From NCBI RefSeq assembly GCF_003952505.1, contig NZ_CP034450.1, forward strand, positions 5,270,001 to 5,334,000: a stretch of 64,000 nucleotides of DNA, in the 5' to 3' direction. Positions 44,529 to 53,378 of the stretch are shown here, one piece after another (position 1 is the first letter of the stretch; each line of letters begins with the position of its first letter). The notes under the pieces were generated by a model that made no database searches, was not told where the DNA came from, and worked only from the letters and a program-made list of their open reading frames with translations. The position numbers and the translations under genes were made by a program. This DNA is from Mesorhizobium sp. M4B.F.Ca.ET.058.02.1.1. GTDB lineage: Bacteria; Pseudomonadota; Alphaproteobacteria; Rhizobiales; Rhizobiaceae.

Positions 44529-45467
44529 ATGGCACCTGTGATGTTCGAAAAGATCGCGCTGGTCGGCATCGGCCTGATCGGCTCGTCGCTGGCCCGCGTC
44601 ATCCGCCGCGAGGGCCTGGCCCGCCATGTCGCCATCGCCACCCGCAGCCCCGCCACGCTGGCGCGGGCCGAGGAGCTCGGCCTCGGCGATTCCTACGCAA
44701 CCGACGCCAGGCAAGCGGTGCGCGATGCCGATCTGGTTATCGTCTCGGTGCCGGTCGGCTCCTCCGGCGAAGTGGCGGAGGAGATCGCGCCGGCGCTGAA
44801 GAAGGGCGCCATCCTCACCGATGTCGGCTCGACCAAGGCTTCGGTCATCGCGCAGATGCAGCCTTATGTACCTGACGGCGTTCACTTCATTCCTGGCCAT
44901 CCTCTGGCCGGCACCGAGAAGTCCGGACCGGACGCTGGCTTCGCCGACCTCTTCGACAACCGCTGGTGCATCTTCACGCCGGTGCCCGGCACCGATCCCG
45001 CGGCATTGGAAAGGCTTTCAGAGTTCTGGCGGCGCTGCGGCTCAAACATAGACACAATGGATCCGCAGCATCACGACATGACGCTGGCCATCGTCTCGCA
45101 CCTGCCGCACATCATCGCCTACAACATCGTCGGGACCGCGGACGACCTGGAATCGGTGACCAAGACCGAAGTCATCAAGTACTCCGCCTCCGGTTTCCGC
45201 GACTTCACTCGCCTTGCCGCGTCCGACCCGACCATGTGGCGCGACGTCTGCCTGCACAACAAGGACGCTATCCTGGAAATGCTGGCGCGGTTTTCGGAGG
45301 ACCTTGCTTCGCTGCAGCGGGCGATCCGCTGGGGCGACGGCGAGAAACTGTTCGACCTGTTCACGCGCACGCGCGCGGTCCGCCGCTCGATCATCGCGGC
45401 CGGCCAGGACATCGATGTGCCGGACTTCGGCCGCCAGGTCGTCGAGCATCCCGGCGCCAAGGGATAG
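44529..45467 (+). CDS. tyrC: prephenate/arogenate (cyclohexadienyl) dehydrogenase
   Basis: A 312-residue NAD-dependent dehydrogenase for tyrosine synthesis. The dinucleotide motif VGIGLIGSSLARVI, TDVGSTKASV and GHPLAGTEKSGPDA are all present. The TTG at 44520 overlaps the hisC stop, but the ATG at 44529 is a better start. It forms an operon with hisC, and this hisC-tyrC pair is typical of rhizobia. Confidence 0.93.
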   Translation: MAPVMFEKIALVGIGLIGSSLARVIRREGLARHVAIATRSPATLARAEELGLGDSYATDARQAVRDADLVIVSVPVGSSGEVAEEIAPALKKGAILTDVGSTKASVIAQMQPYVPDGVHFIPGHPLAGTEKSGPDAGFADLFDNRWCIFTPVPGTDPAALERLSEFWRRCGSNIDTMDPQHHDMTLAIVSHLPHIIAYNIVGTADDLESVTKTEVIKYSASGFRDFTRLAASDPTMWRDVCLHNKDAILEMLARFSEDLASLQRAIRWGDGEKLFDLFTRTRAVRRSIIAAGQDIDVPDFGRQVVEHPGAKG

Positions 45468-45494
45468 GCGCGTCTAGAGCTTCTAATCGCCGGG

Positions 45495-46406
45495 TCAGTG
45501 GGCCGCCATCATGGCCAGCGTCTCTGCCCGGTCCGGGGCGCCGAGCCGGCCGCCGAAGCGCTGGCATTTGAGCGCCGCCGCAGCACTGGCAAAGCGCAAG
45601 GCCTGCTCGGGCGGCATAGCTTCCGCGAGGCCGACGGCAAAGGCGCCGTGAAACACATCGCCGGCCGCCAACGTATCGACCGCCTTGATCCTCGGCGCCG
45701 CGACATGGCGGACCGAGCCGGTGGAACGGTCGTGCCACCAGCTTCCCGCCGCGCCGCCGGTGACCGCGACAAAGGCGTCGGTACGGCTGGCAAGATCGGC
45801 GCAGGCGGTTTCCGGATCGAGCGCATGGCCGCAGACGATACGCGCCGCGGGTTCGGAAGCGACGATGTGCGTGGCCAGCGGCAACAACTGCTCCAGCACC
45901 TCCAGCGGCGCGGTATCGGCATCGAGGATCGCAGGCCGGCCATTGGCGCGCGCCGCGTTCAGGGCGAGCGCCGCGGCGCCCGGCCAGCGGACGTCGACCA
46001 GCACGGCGTCGAAGGCGGAGAGATCGGCGGGCAATTCAGCGGGGTCGGCCTGCGCCTTGCGGTCGTAGAACGGAACGATGATGCGCTCGCCATGCGCGTC
46101 AACGAGGATCGCGGCCAGCGCCGAGCGCGCGCCGGCCACACGTCGGACCAGGCTGCAATCGACGCCCTCGGCCTCGATCTCGGCAATCAGCTGGTCGCCG
46201 ACGGCATCATCGCCCGCACTTGCCCAGAGCGAGACTTCGGCGCCGAGACGGCGGGCGGCGCAAGCGGCGCTGGTTGCCATGCCCGAGGCGATCTGGACGC
46301 CATCGGAAGCGATGAACTTGCCCTGATGCACGGGCAGCGTGTCGAGGCGAAGGATCGTGTCGAGGGTGAACGCGCCAACACTCAGGAGCTTGACCGGTTT
46401 ATCCAT
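45495..46406 (-). CDS. PfkB-family carbohydrate kinase
   Basis: A 303-residue ribokinase-like sugar kinase. The first PfkB signature lies near residue 28 (GKFIASDGVQIASGMATSAA), and the second, with the catalytic Asp, is DTLAAGDVFHGAF near residue 248. The closest families phosphorylate ribose, adenosine or ketohexoses; the substrate is not readable. The ATG at 46406 is taken from the start of the conserved domain, and the longer frame to 46649 is unlikely. It converges on tyrC. Confidence 0.87.
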   Translation of the reverse strand: MDKPVKLLSVGAFTLDTILRLDTLPVHQGKFIASDGVQIASGMATSAACAARRLGAEVSLWASAGDDAVGDQLIAEIEAEGVDCSLVRRVAGARSALAAILVDAHGERIIVPFYDRKAQADPAELPADLSAFDAVLVDVRWPGAAALALNAARANGRPAILDADTAPLEVLEQLLPLATHIVASEPAARIVCGHALDPETACADLASRTDAFVAVTGGAAGSWWHDRSTGSVRHVAAPRIKAVDTLAAGDVFHGAFAVGLAEAMPPEQALRFASAAAALKCQRFGGRLGAPDRAETLAMMAAH

Positions 46407-46425
46407 CTGCTCGCAATCTCTTGTT

Positions 46426-46496
46426 GAGCATGATCTTGTCCGAAGACCTGTTTCCACCTTTTGCTGACGCGGGCCCTCGGTTCGGAACCATGCTCT
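46426..46496. repeat. intergenic palindromic element, family A
   Basis: GAGCATGATCTTGTCCGAAGACC starts the element and GGAACCATGCTC closes it. It shares its first 23 bases almost exactly with the copy at 29204-29250. It fills the gap between the sugar kinase and DUF2125 genes. Confidence 0.75.
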
Positions 46497-47493
46497 AGTT
46501 GACCGGCTTGATCTTGCCGAGCGGGATGAAGCCGAGCGAGGCCTTGCCCTTGACGATCCTGAGCGGCATGGACGGTTCGTTACCGAGCATCGCCAGGCCG
46601 GCAAAGCCTTGCTCGATCTCGCTCTTGCGCTCGGGAATGGCGCCGCCAAGGATCGCCGCCACCGCCTTGGGATTCCTGAGCTTGATCGTCAGGTCGGCGT
46701 CGATCAGGCCGTCGGCATCGACCGATAGCGGCCCGGACACCGTTATCCGTGCTTCGCCAGACGACAGATCGAGCTTTGCGATGTCGACCGACTGGCCGCG
46801 CAGGCTCTTCGGCTGCGTCCTGATCAGCACGACACCGTTCTTCAGCGTCGCCTCGCCACTACCGTCGAGCGGCGGCAGCACGCGTCCGCCGATAGCATCG
46901 GCGTCGATCTCGAGATCGTTGAAACTGCCGGCATAGCCGATGTCCTGGCCATTCGGCTGCAATTGCCCGGCAGCCTTTCCGGCATAGAACAGTTCGACAG
47001 GATCACTGTTGTCAGCCGGATCGGTCTGGCCGGACAGGCCCTCGGCCTTCAGCGCGACGCGCCGGGGCAGCGGCCAGGAGAGCTTCGCATCCGCCCGCAG
47101 CTTGTCCCAGTCGATCCATAGCGGCGTCATCCCGGGCATGGAGGTCCTGAGCGGCCCGCGTAGATCAGCAACAGGCGACAGGGGCTGGTTGATCGCAGCC
47201 ACGGCATTGAAGCTGCCGGTCGAGGCGGCGAGGTTCCTGGCATCGTCCTCATAGGCGAGCGTGTCGCAGGAAATGGCGAAACTGAGCGGATAGCCGCTGA
47301 CGGTCAGGTTGGCGCAGCCGGCCTCGATGCCCTTGGCGTTGAGCGCGGCCACCGCCTTGTCGGCCTCGGCCCTGACGCGATCGGCGAGGTAGAACCAGCC
47401 GGCGCTGTAGATGGCGAACAGCACTGCAATGAAAGCGGCGAGCCAGAACAGCCGGCGGCGAAAGTTCGGCGGGCGCTGGTCAGTTGACGTCAT
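46495..47493 (-). CDS. DUF2125 membrane-anchored protein
   Basis: A 332-residue protein with one N-terminal transmembrane segment (about residues 14-35) and a large extracytoplasmic domain. The family start is visible as FYLADRVRAEADKAVAALNAKGIEAGCANLTVSGYPLSF. The cysteines in CANL and ISCDTL probably form a disulfide in the periplasm. The function is unknown. The gene lies between a sugar kinase gene and a ChaC-like gene, in a neighbourhood conserved next to tyrC in rhizobia. Confidence 0.86.
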   Translation of the reverse strand: MTSTDQRPPNFRRRLFWLAAFIAVLFAIYSAGWFYLADRVRAEADKAVAALNAKGIEAGCANLTVSGYPLSFAISCDTLAYEDDARNLAASTGSFNAVAAINQPLSPVADLRGPLRTSMPGMTPLWIDWDKLRADAKLSWPLPRRVALKAEGLSGQTDPADNSDPVELFYAGKAAGQLQPNGQDIGYAGSFNDLEIDADAIGGRVLPPLDGSGEATLKNGVVLIRTQPKSLRGQSVDIAKLDLSSGEARITVSGPLSVDADGLIDADLTIKLRNPKAVAAILGGAIPERKSEIEQGFAGLAMLGNEPSMPLRIVKGKASLGFIPLGKIKPVN

Positions 47494-47608
47494 GCTGGAG
47501 CTCTCATTGCCCCTGATATTGCGGGCGGACGGTTGTTACGCAACAAGCGGAAGACGGAAACACTGATTCCGGCGTGCGGTCGGGACTCACGCGATCAGGC
47601 TTGGCGAT

Positions 47609-48145
47609 ATGGGCGATTTTTGGGTTTTTGGCTATGGGTCGCTGATCTGGCGCCCTGGATTCGCGCATGTCGAGACGCGCCGCGCGCGCCTTTTCGGCTA
47701 TCGGCGGTCGCTTTGTGTCTATTCCTTCGTGCACCGAGGCACGCGGCAGCGGCCGGGCCTGGTGCTCGGCCTCGACCGTGGCGGCTCCTGCATCGGGCTG
47801 GCGTTCCGCGTGCCCGGCGACCTGCGGGGCGAGGTTCTCGCCTATCTGCGCGAGCGCGAACTGGTGACCAGCGTTTATGTCGAACGCACGCTGGACATCC
47901 GGCTCGACGGGAACGGGACGGAGGCACGCAAGACGATCAAGGCGGTCGCCTACATCGTCGACCGCGCGCATGAGCAGTATGCCGGCGCGCTCGATGCGGC
48001 CCATGCGGCCGGCATCGTTGGCGGCGCAGCCGGCCAGTCCGGCAGGAACGAGGACTATGTGCTGAGCACGCTGGAGCACCTCAAGGCGCTCGGCATCCGC
48101 GACCACTGGCTGGAAGAGGTGGCGCGGCGGGTCGCGCCTTTGTGA
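47609..48145 (+). CDS. ChaC-like gamma-glutamylcyclotransferase
   Basis: A 178-residue protein of the ChaC family, which degrades glutathione to 5-oxoproline and Cys-Gly. It opens with WVFGYGSLIWRPGF, the family motif binding the gamma-glutamyl group, and contains GLVLGLDRGGSCIGLAFRV. The catalytic Glu is probably in the YVERTL segment near residue 91. It is divergent from the DUF2125 gene, with 115 bases between. Confidence 0.87.
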   Translation: MGDFWVFGYGSLIWRPGFAHVETRRARLFGYRRSLCVYSFVHRGTRQRPGLVLGLDRGGSCIGLAFRVPGDLRGEVLAYLRERELVTSVYVERTLDIRLDGNGTEARKTIKAVAYIVDRAHEQYAGALDAAHAAGIVGGAAGQSGRNEDYVLSTLEHLKALGIRDHWLEEVARRVAPL

Positions 48146-48266
48146 AGCGCTGGCCTGCCGGAAAAGAAGGGCCAGGCCTTTGACCTCGGCAATCCAAGAC
48201 CTAGCTTAGCTGCTGCCCCCAAGCCGGGCTTGCCCCGCATCATCCCAATCATCACGGAGTTCAATC

Positions 48267-49214
48267 TTGCACAAACGCCGTCTCGGTCGCACCGAACTTT
48301 CCATCGCGCCGCTGGTCCTGGGCGGCAACGTCTTTGGCTGGACCGCCGACGAGAAGATCTCCTTCGACCTGCTCGACCGTTTTGCCGATGCCGGCCTCAA
48401 CGCCATCGACACGGCGGACGTCTATTCGCGCTGGGCTCCCGGCAACAAGGGCGGCGAGTCCGAAACCATCATCGGCAAGTGGATGAAAAGCCGCGGCAAC
48501 CGCGACAAGATCGTCGTCATCACCAAAGTCGGCTCGGACATGGGCCAGGGCAGGCGGGATTTGTCCGCCGTCTATATCGAAAAGGCGGTCGACGCATCAC
48601 TGAAGCGGCTGCAAACCGATGTGATCGATCTCTATCTGTCGCATTGGCCGGACCCGGCGACACCCTACGAGGAGACGCTCGGCGCCTATCAGAGCCTGCT
48701 TGCCAAGGGTAAGGTCCGCCATGTCGGCTGCTCAAACCTCGATGCCGGCCAGCTACGGGCGGCGCTCGACGTGGCAAGCCTGCGCAGCCTGCCGCGCTAT
48801 GAGGTTCTTCAGCCCGAATACAATTTGTACGATCGGTCGTCGCTCGACGGACCGCTGCTTGATCTCTGCGTGGCCGAGGATATCGGCGTTATCACCTATT
48901 TCGGTCTCGCCAAGGGATTCTTGAGCGGCAAATACCGCGGCAAGGCCGATCTCGGCCAGAGCGAGCGGGGCGAGGATGTCGCCAGCTACCTCAACGAGCG
49001 CGGCATGCGCGTCCTCGCCGCGCTCGATTCGGTATCGGCAAGGCATTCGGCCAGGCAAGCGGAGGTGGCTCTGGCCTGGGTGATGGCGCGGCCGGGCATC
49101 GCGGCGCCGATCGCCAGCGCCACGACGCTCGCCCAGATGGACGGCCTGGTGCGGGCGGCATCGCTGATGCTCGATGCCGACGACATCGCGGCGCTGGACC
49201 GGGCCAGCGCCTAG
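48267..49214 (+). CDS. aldo/keto reductase
   Basis: A 315-residue NADPH-dependent reductase with a TIM-barrel fold. The catalytic tetrad is visible as Asp and Tyr in IDTADVYS, Lys in VVITKVGS and His in YLSHWPDP. The start is TTG at 48267, supported by GGAG seven bases upstream and by the family N-terminus HKRRLGRTELSIAPLVLGGN; no ATG fits. The substrate is unknown. Confidence 0.9.
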   Translation: MHKRRLGRTELSIAPLVLGGNVFGWTADEKISFDLLDRFADAGLNAIDTADVYSRWAPGNKGGESETIIGKWMKSRGNRDKIVVITKVGSDMGQGRRDLSAVYIEKAVDASLKRLQTDVIDLYLSHWPDPATPYEETLGAYQSLLAKGKVRHVGCSNLDAGQLRAALDVASLRSLPRYEVLQPEYNLYDRSSLDGPLLDLCVAEDIGVITYFGLAKGFLSGKYRGKADLGQSERGEDVASYLNERGMRVLAALDSVSARHSARQAEVALAWVMARPGIAAPIASATTLAQMDGLVRAASLMLDADDIAALDRASA

Positions 49215-49287
49215 CGCCGCAGGGCCGGCGGTGTTTCGCCCGCTGTTGCACGATCGTTCAAGACGGGGATGCCGCTTGCGCATAGCG

Positions 49288-49314
49288 TTCCCGCATCGCG
49301 ACAGGATGCGGGAA
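49288..49314 (+). promoter_or_regulatory. hairpin covering the ribosome binding site of the LysE-like gene
   Basis: TTCCCGCATC and GATGCGGGAA form a perfect 10-bp stem with a 7-base loop. The Shine-Dalgarno sequence GGGAAAGG (49310-49317) is partly in the 3' arm, so the hairpin should repress translation of the gene at 49321. Confidence 0.6.
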
Positions 49315-49320
49315 AGGCGT

Positions 49321-49938
49321 ATGGCTGGGTTCTTGTCCCTCACGCAGCCATGGCAGCAGGTGCTGGCGCTGGTGTTTGCCGCCACCGTGGTGATGGGCAG
49401 TCCGGGGCCGGCGACCATCAGCGTCACCGCCATCGGCGCCGCCTTCGGCCTGCGCCATTCGCTGCGCTATACGTCGGGCATCATCCTCGGCACCACGATG
49501 GTGCTTCTGGTGGTGGCGTCCGGCGTGATGGCGATCTTTGCCTTGCTGCCGGGCATGGCGCCGGTGCTGGCGATCGCATCCGCCGCCTACATCCTCTATC
49601 TGGCCTACAGGATCGCGACGGCGCCGCCACTGGCGGCGCGCGAGAGCGGGATGGCGCCTCCGACATTCGCCGGTGGGTTCCTGCTCGCGGTCGCCAATCC
49701 GAAAGCCTATGTGGCGATCGCCGCGGTCTTCGCCGGCGCTTCGTCGGGCGTCGCCGATCTCGGAATTTCGACCAGGCTCGTGGTGCTCGCGCTGATGATC
49801 GTCGCCATCCACGTGCTGTGGCTTCTCGCCGGTGCGGCCTTCGCCCGCTTCCTGCGGCGGCCGCTGGCCTCGCGGATCATCAACCTGATTTTCGCGGCGA
49901 CACTGGTGCTGACGACGGCACTGGCGGCCTGGCCATAG
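49321..49938 (+). CDS. LysE/RhtB-family exporter
   Basis: A 205-residue membrane protein with about six spans. The family start SLTQPWQQVLALVFAATVVMGSPGPATISVTAIG, with its conserved PGPA, is present. Members export amino acids or homoserine lactones. The ATG at 49321 is supported by GGGAAAGG and by the start of the first span; ATG at 49306 is possible. A strong hairpin lies over the ribosome binding site. Confidence 0.88.
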   Translation: MAGFLSLTQPWQQVLALVFAATVVMGSPGPATISVTAIGAAFGLRHSLRYTSGIILGTTMVLLVVASGVMAIFALLPGMAPVLAIASAAYILYLAYRIATAPPLAARESGMAPPTFAGGFLLAVANPKAYVAIAAVFAGASSGVADLGISTRLVVLALMIVAIHVLWLLAGAAFARFLRRPLASRIINLIFAATLVLTTALAAWP

Positions 49939-49964
49939 GCGGGCCGGCGTCAAGAGGCTGCGGT

Positions 49965-50765
49965 TCAGGCCTTCGCCTTTTCGGCGGCCGCAAGCTCGGC
50001 CAGCCGCTTCGCCGCCGTCGGCGGCATTGGCGGCGGGTTCGGCGCGCGCGAGGCCTCGACGAGGAGTTGGTCGCAGGCTGCCTCGGTCTCGCCGATCAGC
50101 CGCTGCATGAACTCGTCCTTGGCCAGTCCCGGCGGGATCGGCGGCAGGAAGCGGGCCTTGATGGTGCCGGGATAGCGCAGGAATTTGCGGCGCGGCCAGT
50201 AGAGGCCGGCGACGTGGGCGACGGGCACCACCGGGACGCCAAGCTGCGAATAGATCTCGACGATGCCGTATTTGTAGGCCGGCTCGTCGCCCGGAGCGCG
50301 GCGCGTGCCTTCGGGGTAGATGATGAGCTGGCGCGGATTGCGGTCCATTTCCGCTCTGGTGGCGGCGACGACCGCCTTCAGCGCCTTGGAGCGACTGCCG
50401 CGGTCAACCGGGATCATGCGCATCTTCATGATGTACCAGCCGAAGAAGGGGATCCAGGTCAGCTCCCGCTTCAGGATGTAAAGCGCGTCATCGAGATAAG
50501 GGAAAAAGGCGATCGCATCCCAGAAGGACTGATGCTTCGGCGCCAGGATGAAGGACCCTTCGGGCAAGTTCTCGACGCCTGTGATTTCGCTCTTCGTGCC
50601 GGCGATCTTGTCGTAGAGCCACATGCAGCTCCGCGACCAGAATTTCGGCACGAACCAGGCCCGGTGACGCGGCGACAGGAAATAGTACGGGGTCCAGAGG
50701 ATCATCTGGACGACCAGGCTGACATAGAAGACGAAGTTGAACGCCAGCGAGCGGACATAGAGCAT
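49965..50765 (-). CDS. 1-acyl-sn-glycerol-3-phosphate acyltransferase-like protein
   Basis: A 266-residue PlsC-family acyltransferase. The HX4D motif is HQSFWD near residue 78, followed by FPYLDD and the YPEGTR motif near residue 150. An N-terminal membrane segment is present (residues 7-29). These enzymes acylate lysophospholipids; rhizobia often have several. It converges on the LysE-like gene. The C-terminal 40 residues are Ala/Pro-rich. Confidence 0.9.
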   Translation of the reverse strand: MLYVRSLAFNFVFYVSLVVQMILWTPYYFLSPRHRAWFVPKFWSRSCMWLYDKIAGTKSEITGVENLPEGSFILAPKHQSFWDAIAFFPYLDDALYILKRELTWIPFFGWYIMKMRMIPVDRGSRSKALKAVVAATRAEMDRNPRQLIIYPEGTRRAPGDEPAYKYGIVEIYSQLGVPVVPVAHVAGLYWPRRKFLRYPGTIKARFLPPIPPGLAKDEFMQRLIGETEAACDQLLVEASRAPNPPPMPPTAAKRLAELAAAEKAKA

Positions 50766-50859
50766 GCGGGAAGGGCCCGGTGAGAACGAGTGCGTTGGTT
50801 ACACCAAGCGCGGGCAAAAAGGAAACGGGCCGAGGTCGGGACAATCCCGATTCCCGAGC

Positions 50860-51765
50860 CTACCACATTGCCTGCGTGAGACGCTCCTTCAGGCGGGGGG
50901 CGGCGAAATCGAGGAAGGCGCGCAGCTTGACCGGCAGCAGGCCCTGGCCGGCATGGACGAGGCTCACCGGCCATGGCGGCGGCTCGAACTCCCGCAGCAC
51001 GGCCTGCAGCGCGCCGGAACGCACGGCAACCGCGACCTGGTAGGACAGAACCTTGGTCAATCCGACACCGCCGATCGCGGCGTCGATGGCGGCTTCCGCG
51101 GTGTTGACGCGAAGCCGGGAGCGGACCGGCACGGCTACCTCGCTCTTGCCGTCGGCGAAGGTCCAGGTGGCGGGGGCTGAGAGGTTCTCGAACGTAATGC
51201 AGCTGTGCGCGGCCAAGGCTCCCGGGGTCTGCGGTGTGCCATGCGCGGCAAGATAGGCAGGGCTTGCGCAGACGACACGGCGGATCGCGCCGACACGGAT
51301 GGCGACAAGGCTGGAGTCGGGCAGGTCACCGATACGCACGGCAAGGTCGATATGCTCGTCGAGCAGATGGGTTATCTGGTCCGACAGCGTCAGCCGGATA
51401 TCCACCTCGGGATAGGCGGCGAGGAAATCAGTTACCACCGTCAGCACGTGCAGGCGGCCGAAGACGATCGGCGCGGTGACGACCAGTTCGCCCCTGGGCG
51501 TGCTGTATTCGCCGGCGGCGGCGCGCTCGGCCTCGCCGACCTCGTCCAGGATGCGGCGGCAGGCAGCGAGGTAGGCCTGCCCGGCATCGGTCGGTGTCAG
51601 CCGCCGCGCCGAGCGGTTGAGAAGGCGCGTGTTGAGATGCCGCTCCAATTCCGAAACCTTGCGGCTGACCGTGGCCAGCGGCATGCCTAAATGGCGCGCC
51701 GCGGCAGAAAGGCTGCCGGCCTCCACTGCGGCGACGAAAAGCGACATGGCCTCGAGGCGATCCAT
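50860..51765 (-). CDS. LysR-family transcriptional regulator
   Basis: A 301-residue LTTR. The winged helix-turn-helix covers residues 1-60 (FVAAVEAGSLSAAARHLGMPLATVSRKVSELE), and an inducer-binding domain follows. It is divergent from a pyridoxamine phosphate oxidase-like gene, with 105 bases between that contain clustered TTCCA/TGGAA half-sites. It therefore probably regulates that gene and itself. Confidence 0.92.
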   Translation of the reverse strand: MDRLEAMSLFVAAVEAGSLSAAARHLGMPLATVSRKVSELERHLNTRLLNRSARRLTPTDAGQAYLAACRRILDEVGEAERAAAGEYSTPRGELVVTAPIVFGRLHVLTVVTDFLAAYPEVDIRLTLSDQITHLLDEHIDLAVRIGDLPDSSLVAIRVGAIRRVVCASPAYLAAHGTPQTPGALAAHSCITFENLSAPATWTFADGKSEVAVPVRSRLRVNTAEAAIDAAIGGVGLTKVLSYQVAVAVRSGALQAVLREFEPPPWPVSLVHAGQGLLPVKLRAFLDFAAPRLKERLTQAMW

Positions 51766-51770
51766 GGATC

Positions 51771-51826
51771 TTCCAGGAAATGGAAGGTGCTATTCCAGAT
51801 ATGCCATCTGTATCCGAAATATGGAA
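51771..51826. promoter_or_regulatory. four TTCCA/TGGAA half-sites between the LysR and flavoprotein genes
   Basis: TTCCA lies at 51771-51775 and 51793-51797, and TGGAA at 51781-51785 and 51822-51826. The first pair is separated by five bases and the middle pair (TGGAA-TTCCA) by seven. LTTR operators are often such paired dyads. It lies directly in the divergent promoter region. Confidence 0.5.
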
Positions 51827-51870
51827 GGCTTATGTTTGGGTGCATCACCAGTTTTGGAGGACAGCGCCAT

Positions 51871-52494
51871 ATGAACGCCCATGCTTTCGCCAGCGACGTC
51901 GCCTTCACGCCGAGCGTCAAGGCGATCCAGGCACGTAAAGGCTCGCGCGAAGCCTATTCCCGCGTCGAGGAGCGCGGCGGCTGGCGGGATGTCATCACGC
52001 CCGACCTTGCCGCTTTCATCGCGGCGCAGACCAGCGTCTTCCTGGCGACCGCCAATGGTGAGGGTCAGCCCTACATCCAGCATCGCGGCGGACCGGCCGG
52101 CTTCCTCAAGGTGCTCGACGAGAAGACGATCGGCTTCGCCGACTTCACGGGCAACAGGCAATTCATCACCCAGGGCAATCTCGCCGACAATGCGCAAGCT
52201 TTCCTGTTCCTGATCGACTATGCCCACCGTCAGCGCATCAAGGTCTGGGGCAGGGCGCGTGTCGTCGAGGGCGACGCCGAACTGACGGCGAGCCTGATGC
52301 CGCGAGGCTACAAGGCGCGTCCCGAGCAGGTCATCTTGTTCAACGTCTCGACCTGGGATGCCAATTGCCCGCAGCACATTCCGCAGCGCTTCGAGGCGGC
52401 CGACGTGGCAGCGGCGCTGGCCGAACGCGACCGGCGCATCGCGAGCCTCGAACAGGAGGTCGAGCGCCTGCGCGGGGTCGCCGCTACGGGGTAA
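51871..52494 (+). CDS. pyridoxamine 5'-phosphate oxidase-family flavoprotein
   Basis: A 207-residue split-barrel protein of the PNPOx-like group. SVFLATANGEGQPYIQHRGGPAGFLKVLD is the flavin-binding core and NRQFITQGNLADN follows; RIKVWGRARVV is the closing strand. A coiled helix (ERDRRIASLEQEVERLRG) ends the protein. Such proteins bind FMN or F420 but the substrate is unclear. The ATG at 51871 was chosen after TTGGAGG. It converges on and overlaps the YdcF gene by 11 bases. Confidence 0.83.
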   Translation: MNAHAFASDVAFTPSVKAIQARKGSREAYSRVEERGGWRDVITPDLAAFIAAQTSVFLATANGEGQPYIQHRGGPAGFLKVLDEKTIGFADFTGNRQFITQGNLADNAQAFLFLIDYAHRQRIKVWGRARVVEGDAELTASLMPRGYKARPEQVILFNVSTWDANCPQHIPQRFEAADVAAALAERDRRIASLEQEVERLRGVAATG

Positions 52495-53236
52495 TGCGGG
52501 CCGGCGGCTTCTCGCTCTTGACCACGGAGGCTTCCGCCAGGGCGATGCCGTCGGCGGTCTGGCGCAGCGGGACGATGCCGCGCGCCAGCGCGAGCACATA
52601 TTTGCTGTATTCGGTCAAAAGCACGCGCAACGCTTCCGGCTTGGTCAGCCAGCCGCCATTGCCGAGATTGGTGTTGACCACCGGATAGGGCTCCAGCTTG
52701 GCGCCGTGCAGTAGCCGCCCCATCTCCAGCAGGCTGCGCGGCATATGGTAATTGTTGGTGACAAGGATGACGCTGCCATAGGCGTGGCTCTCCACCCATT
52801 TGGCGCTCTCCTCGGCATTGCCGATCGTGTCGAGCGCGGCGCGGTCGATGTCGACGCAGCAGGAAAACAGCGCCTTGTCGCCGCCGGTCGCGGCCTGCAA
52901 TTGACGGCGGCTGGCGGAAGGATGAACGCCGCTGATCAGCAGGCGCTCGCCCTTGCCGGAGGCGAGAAGGTCCATCGCCGCGTCGAGGCGCGACTGGCCA
53001 CCGGTGAGCACGATAATGGCATCGGCCCTGGCGGGGTTAGCGGGCGTCGTCATGTGGCTGACGGTGCTGGCGAACCAGCCGAAGCCGCCGGCAAACAGAG
53101 CCGCTAGCGCCAGGACCGAGAAAGCACAGATCCGAAGGACCATGACAAGACGGGCCAGATTGCCGGGCCCATGCCCCCGGGTACCAGCAACTGGCCTCCG
53201 TCCAGCCGTCCCGGTCGTGTCCCGCGCGTCCATCAT
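52484..53236 (-). CDS. YdcF/SanA-like DUF218 protein
   Basis: A 250-residue membrane-anchored protein with one transmembrane segment (about residues 32-56) and a DUF218 domain. The domain starts ADAIIVLTGGQSRLDAAMDLL and contains SVILVTNNYHMPRSLLEM near residue 155. Related proteins (ElyC, SanA) affect envelope integrity and peptidoglycan precursor use. The start is taken as ATG at 53236; ATG at 53233 is equally possible. It lies next to ftsX. Confidence 0.83.
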   Translation of the reverse strand: MMDARDTTGTAGRRPVAGTRGHGPGNLARLVMVLRICAFSVLALAALFAGGFGWFASTVSHMTTPANPARADAIIVLTGGQSRLDAAMDLLASGKGERLLISGVHPSASRRQLQAATGGDKALFSCCVDIDRAALDTIGNAEESAKWVESHAYGSVILVTNNYHMPRSLLEMGRLLHGAKLEPYPVVNTNLGNGGWLTKPEALRVLLTEYSKYVLALARGIVPLRQTADGIALAEASVVKSEKPPARITP

Positions 53237-53323
53237 CCTATGGTTAATCCTGAAATGCGGCCTTTGATAGATGAAAAGGCGCACATTGCGTTACGGCAGT
53301 TTCTCTTGCGTGATCAGACCCTT

Positions 53324-53378
53324 GCTGAACATGACCGGTTCAGCATTCGCTCGCTCCCGGTTCCGGATCATGCTCAGC
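53324..53378. repeat. palindromic element, family A-like, overlapping the ftsX end
   Basis: GCTGAACATGACCGG at 53324-53338 pairs with CCGGATCATGCTCAGC (53363-53378). The element includes the ftsX stop codon and may act as its terminator. Confidence 0.6.
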
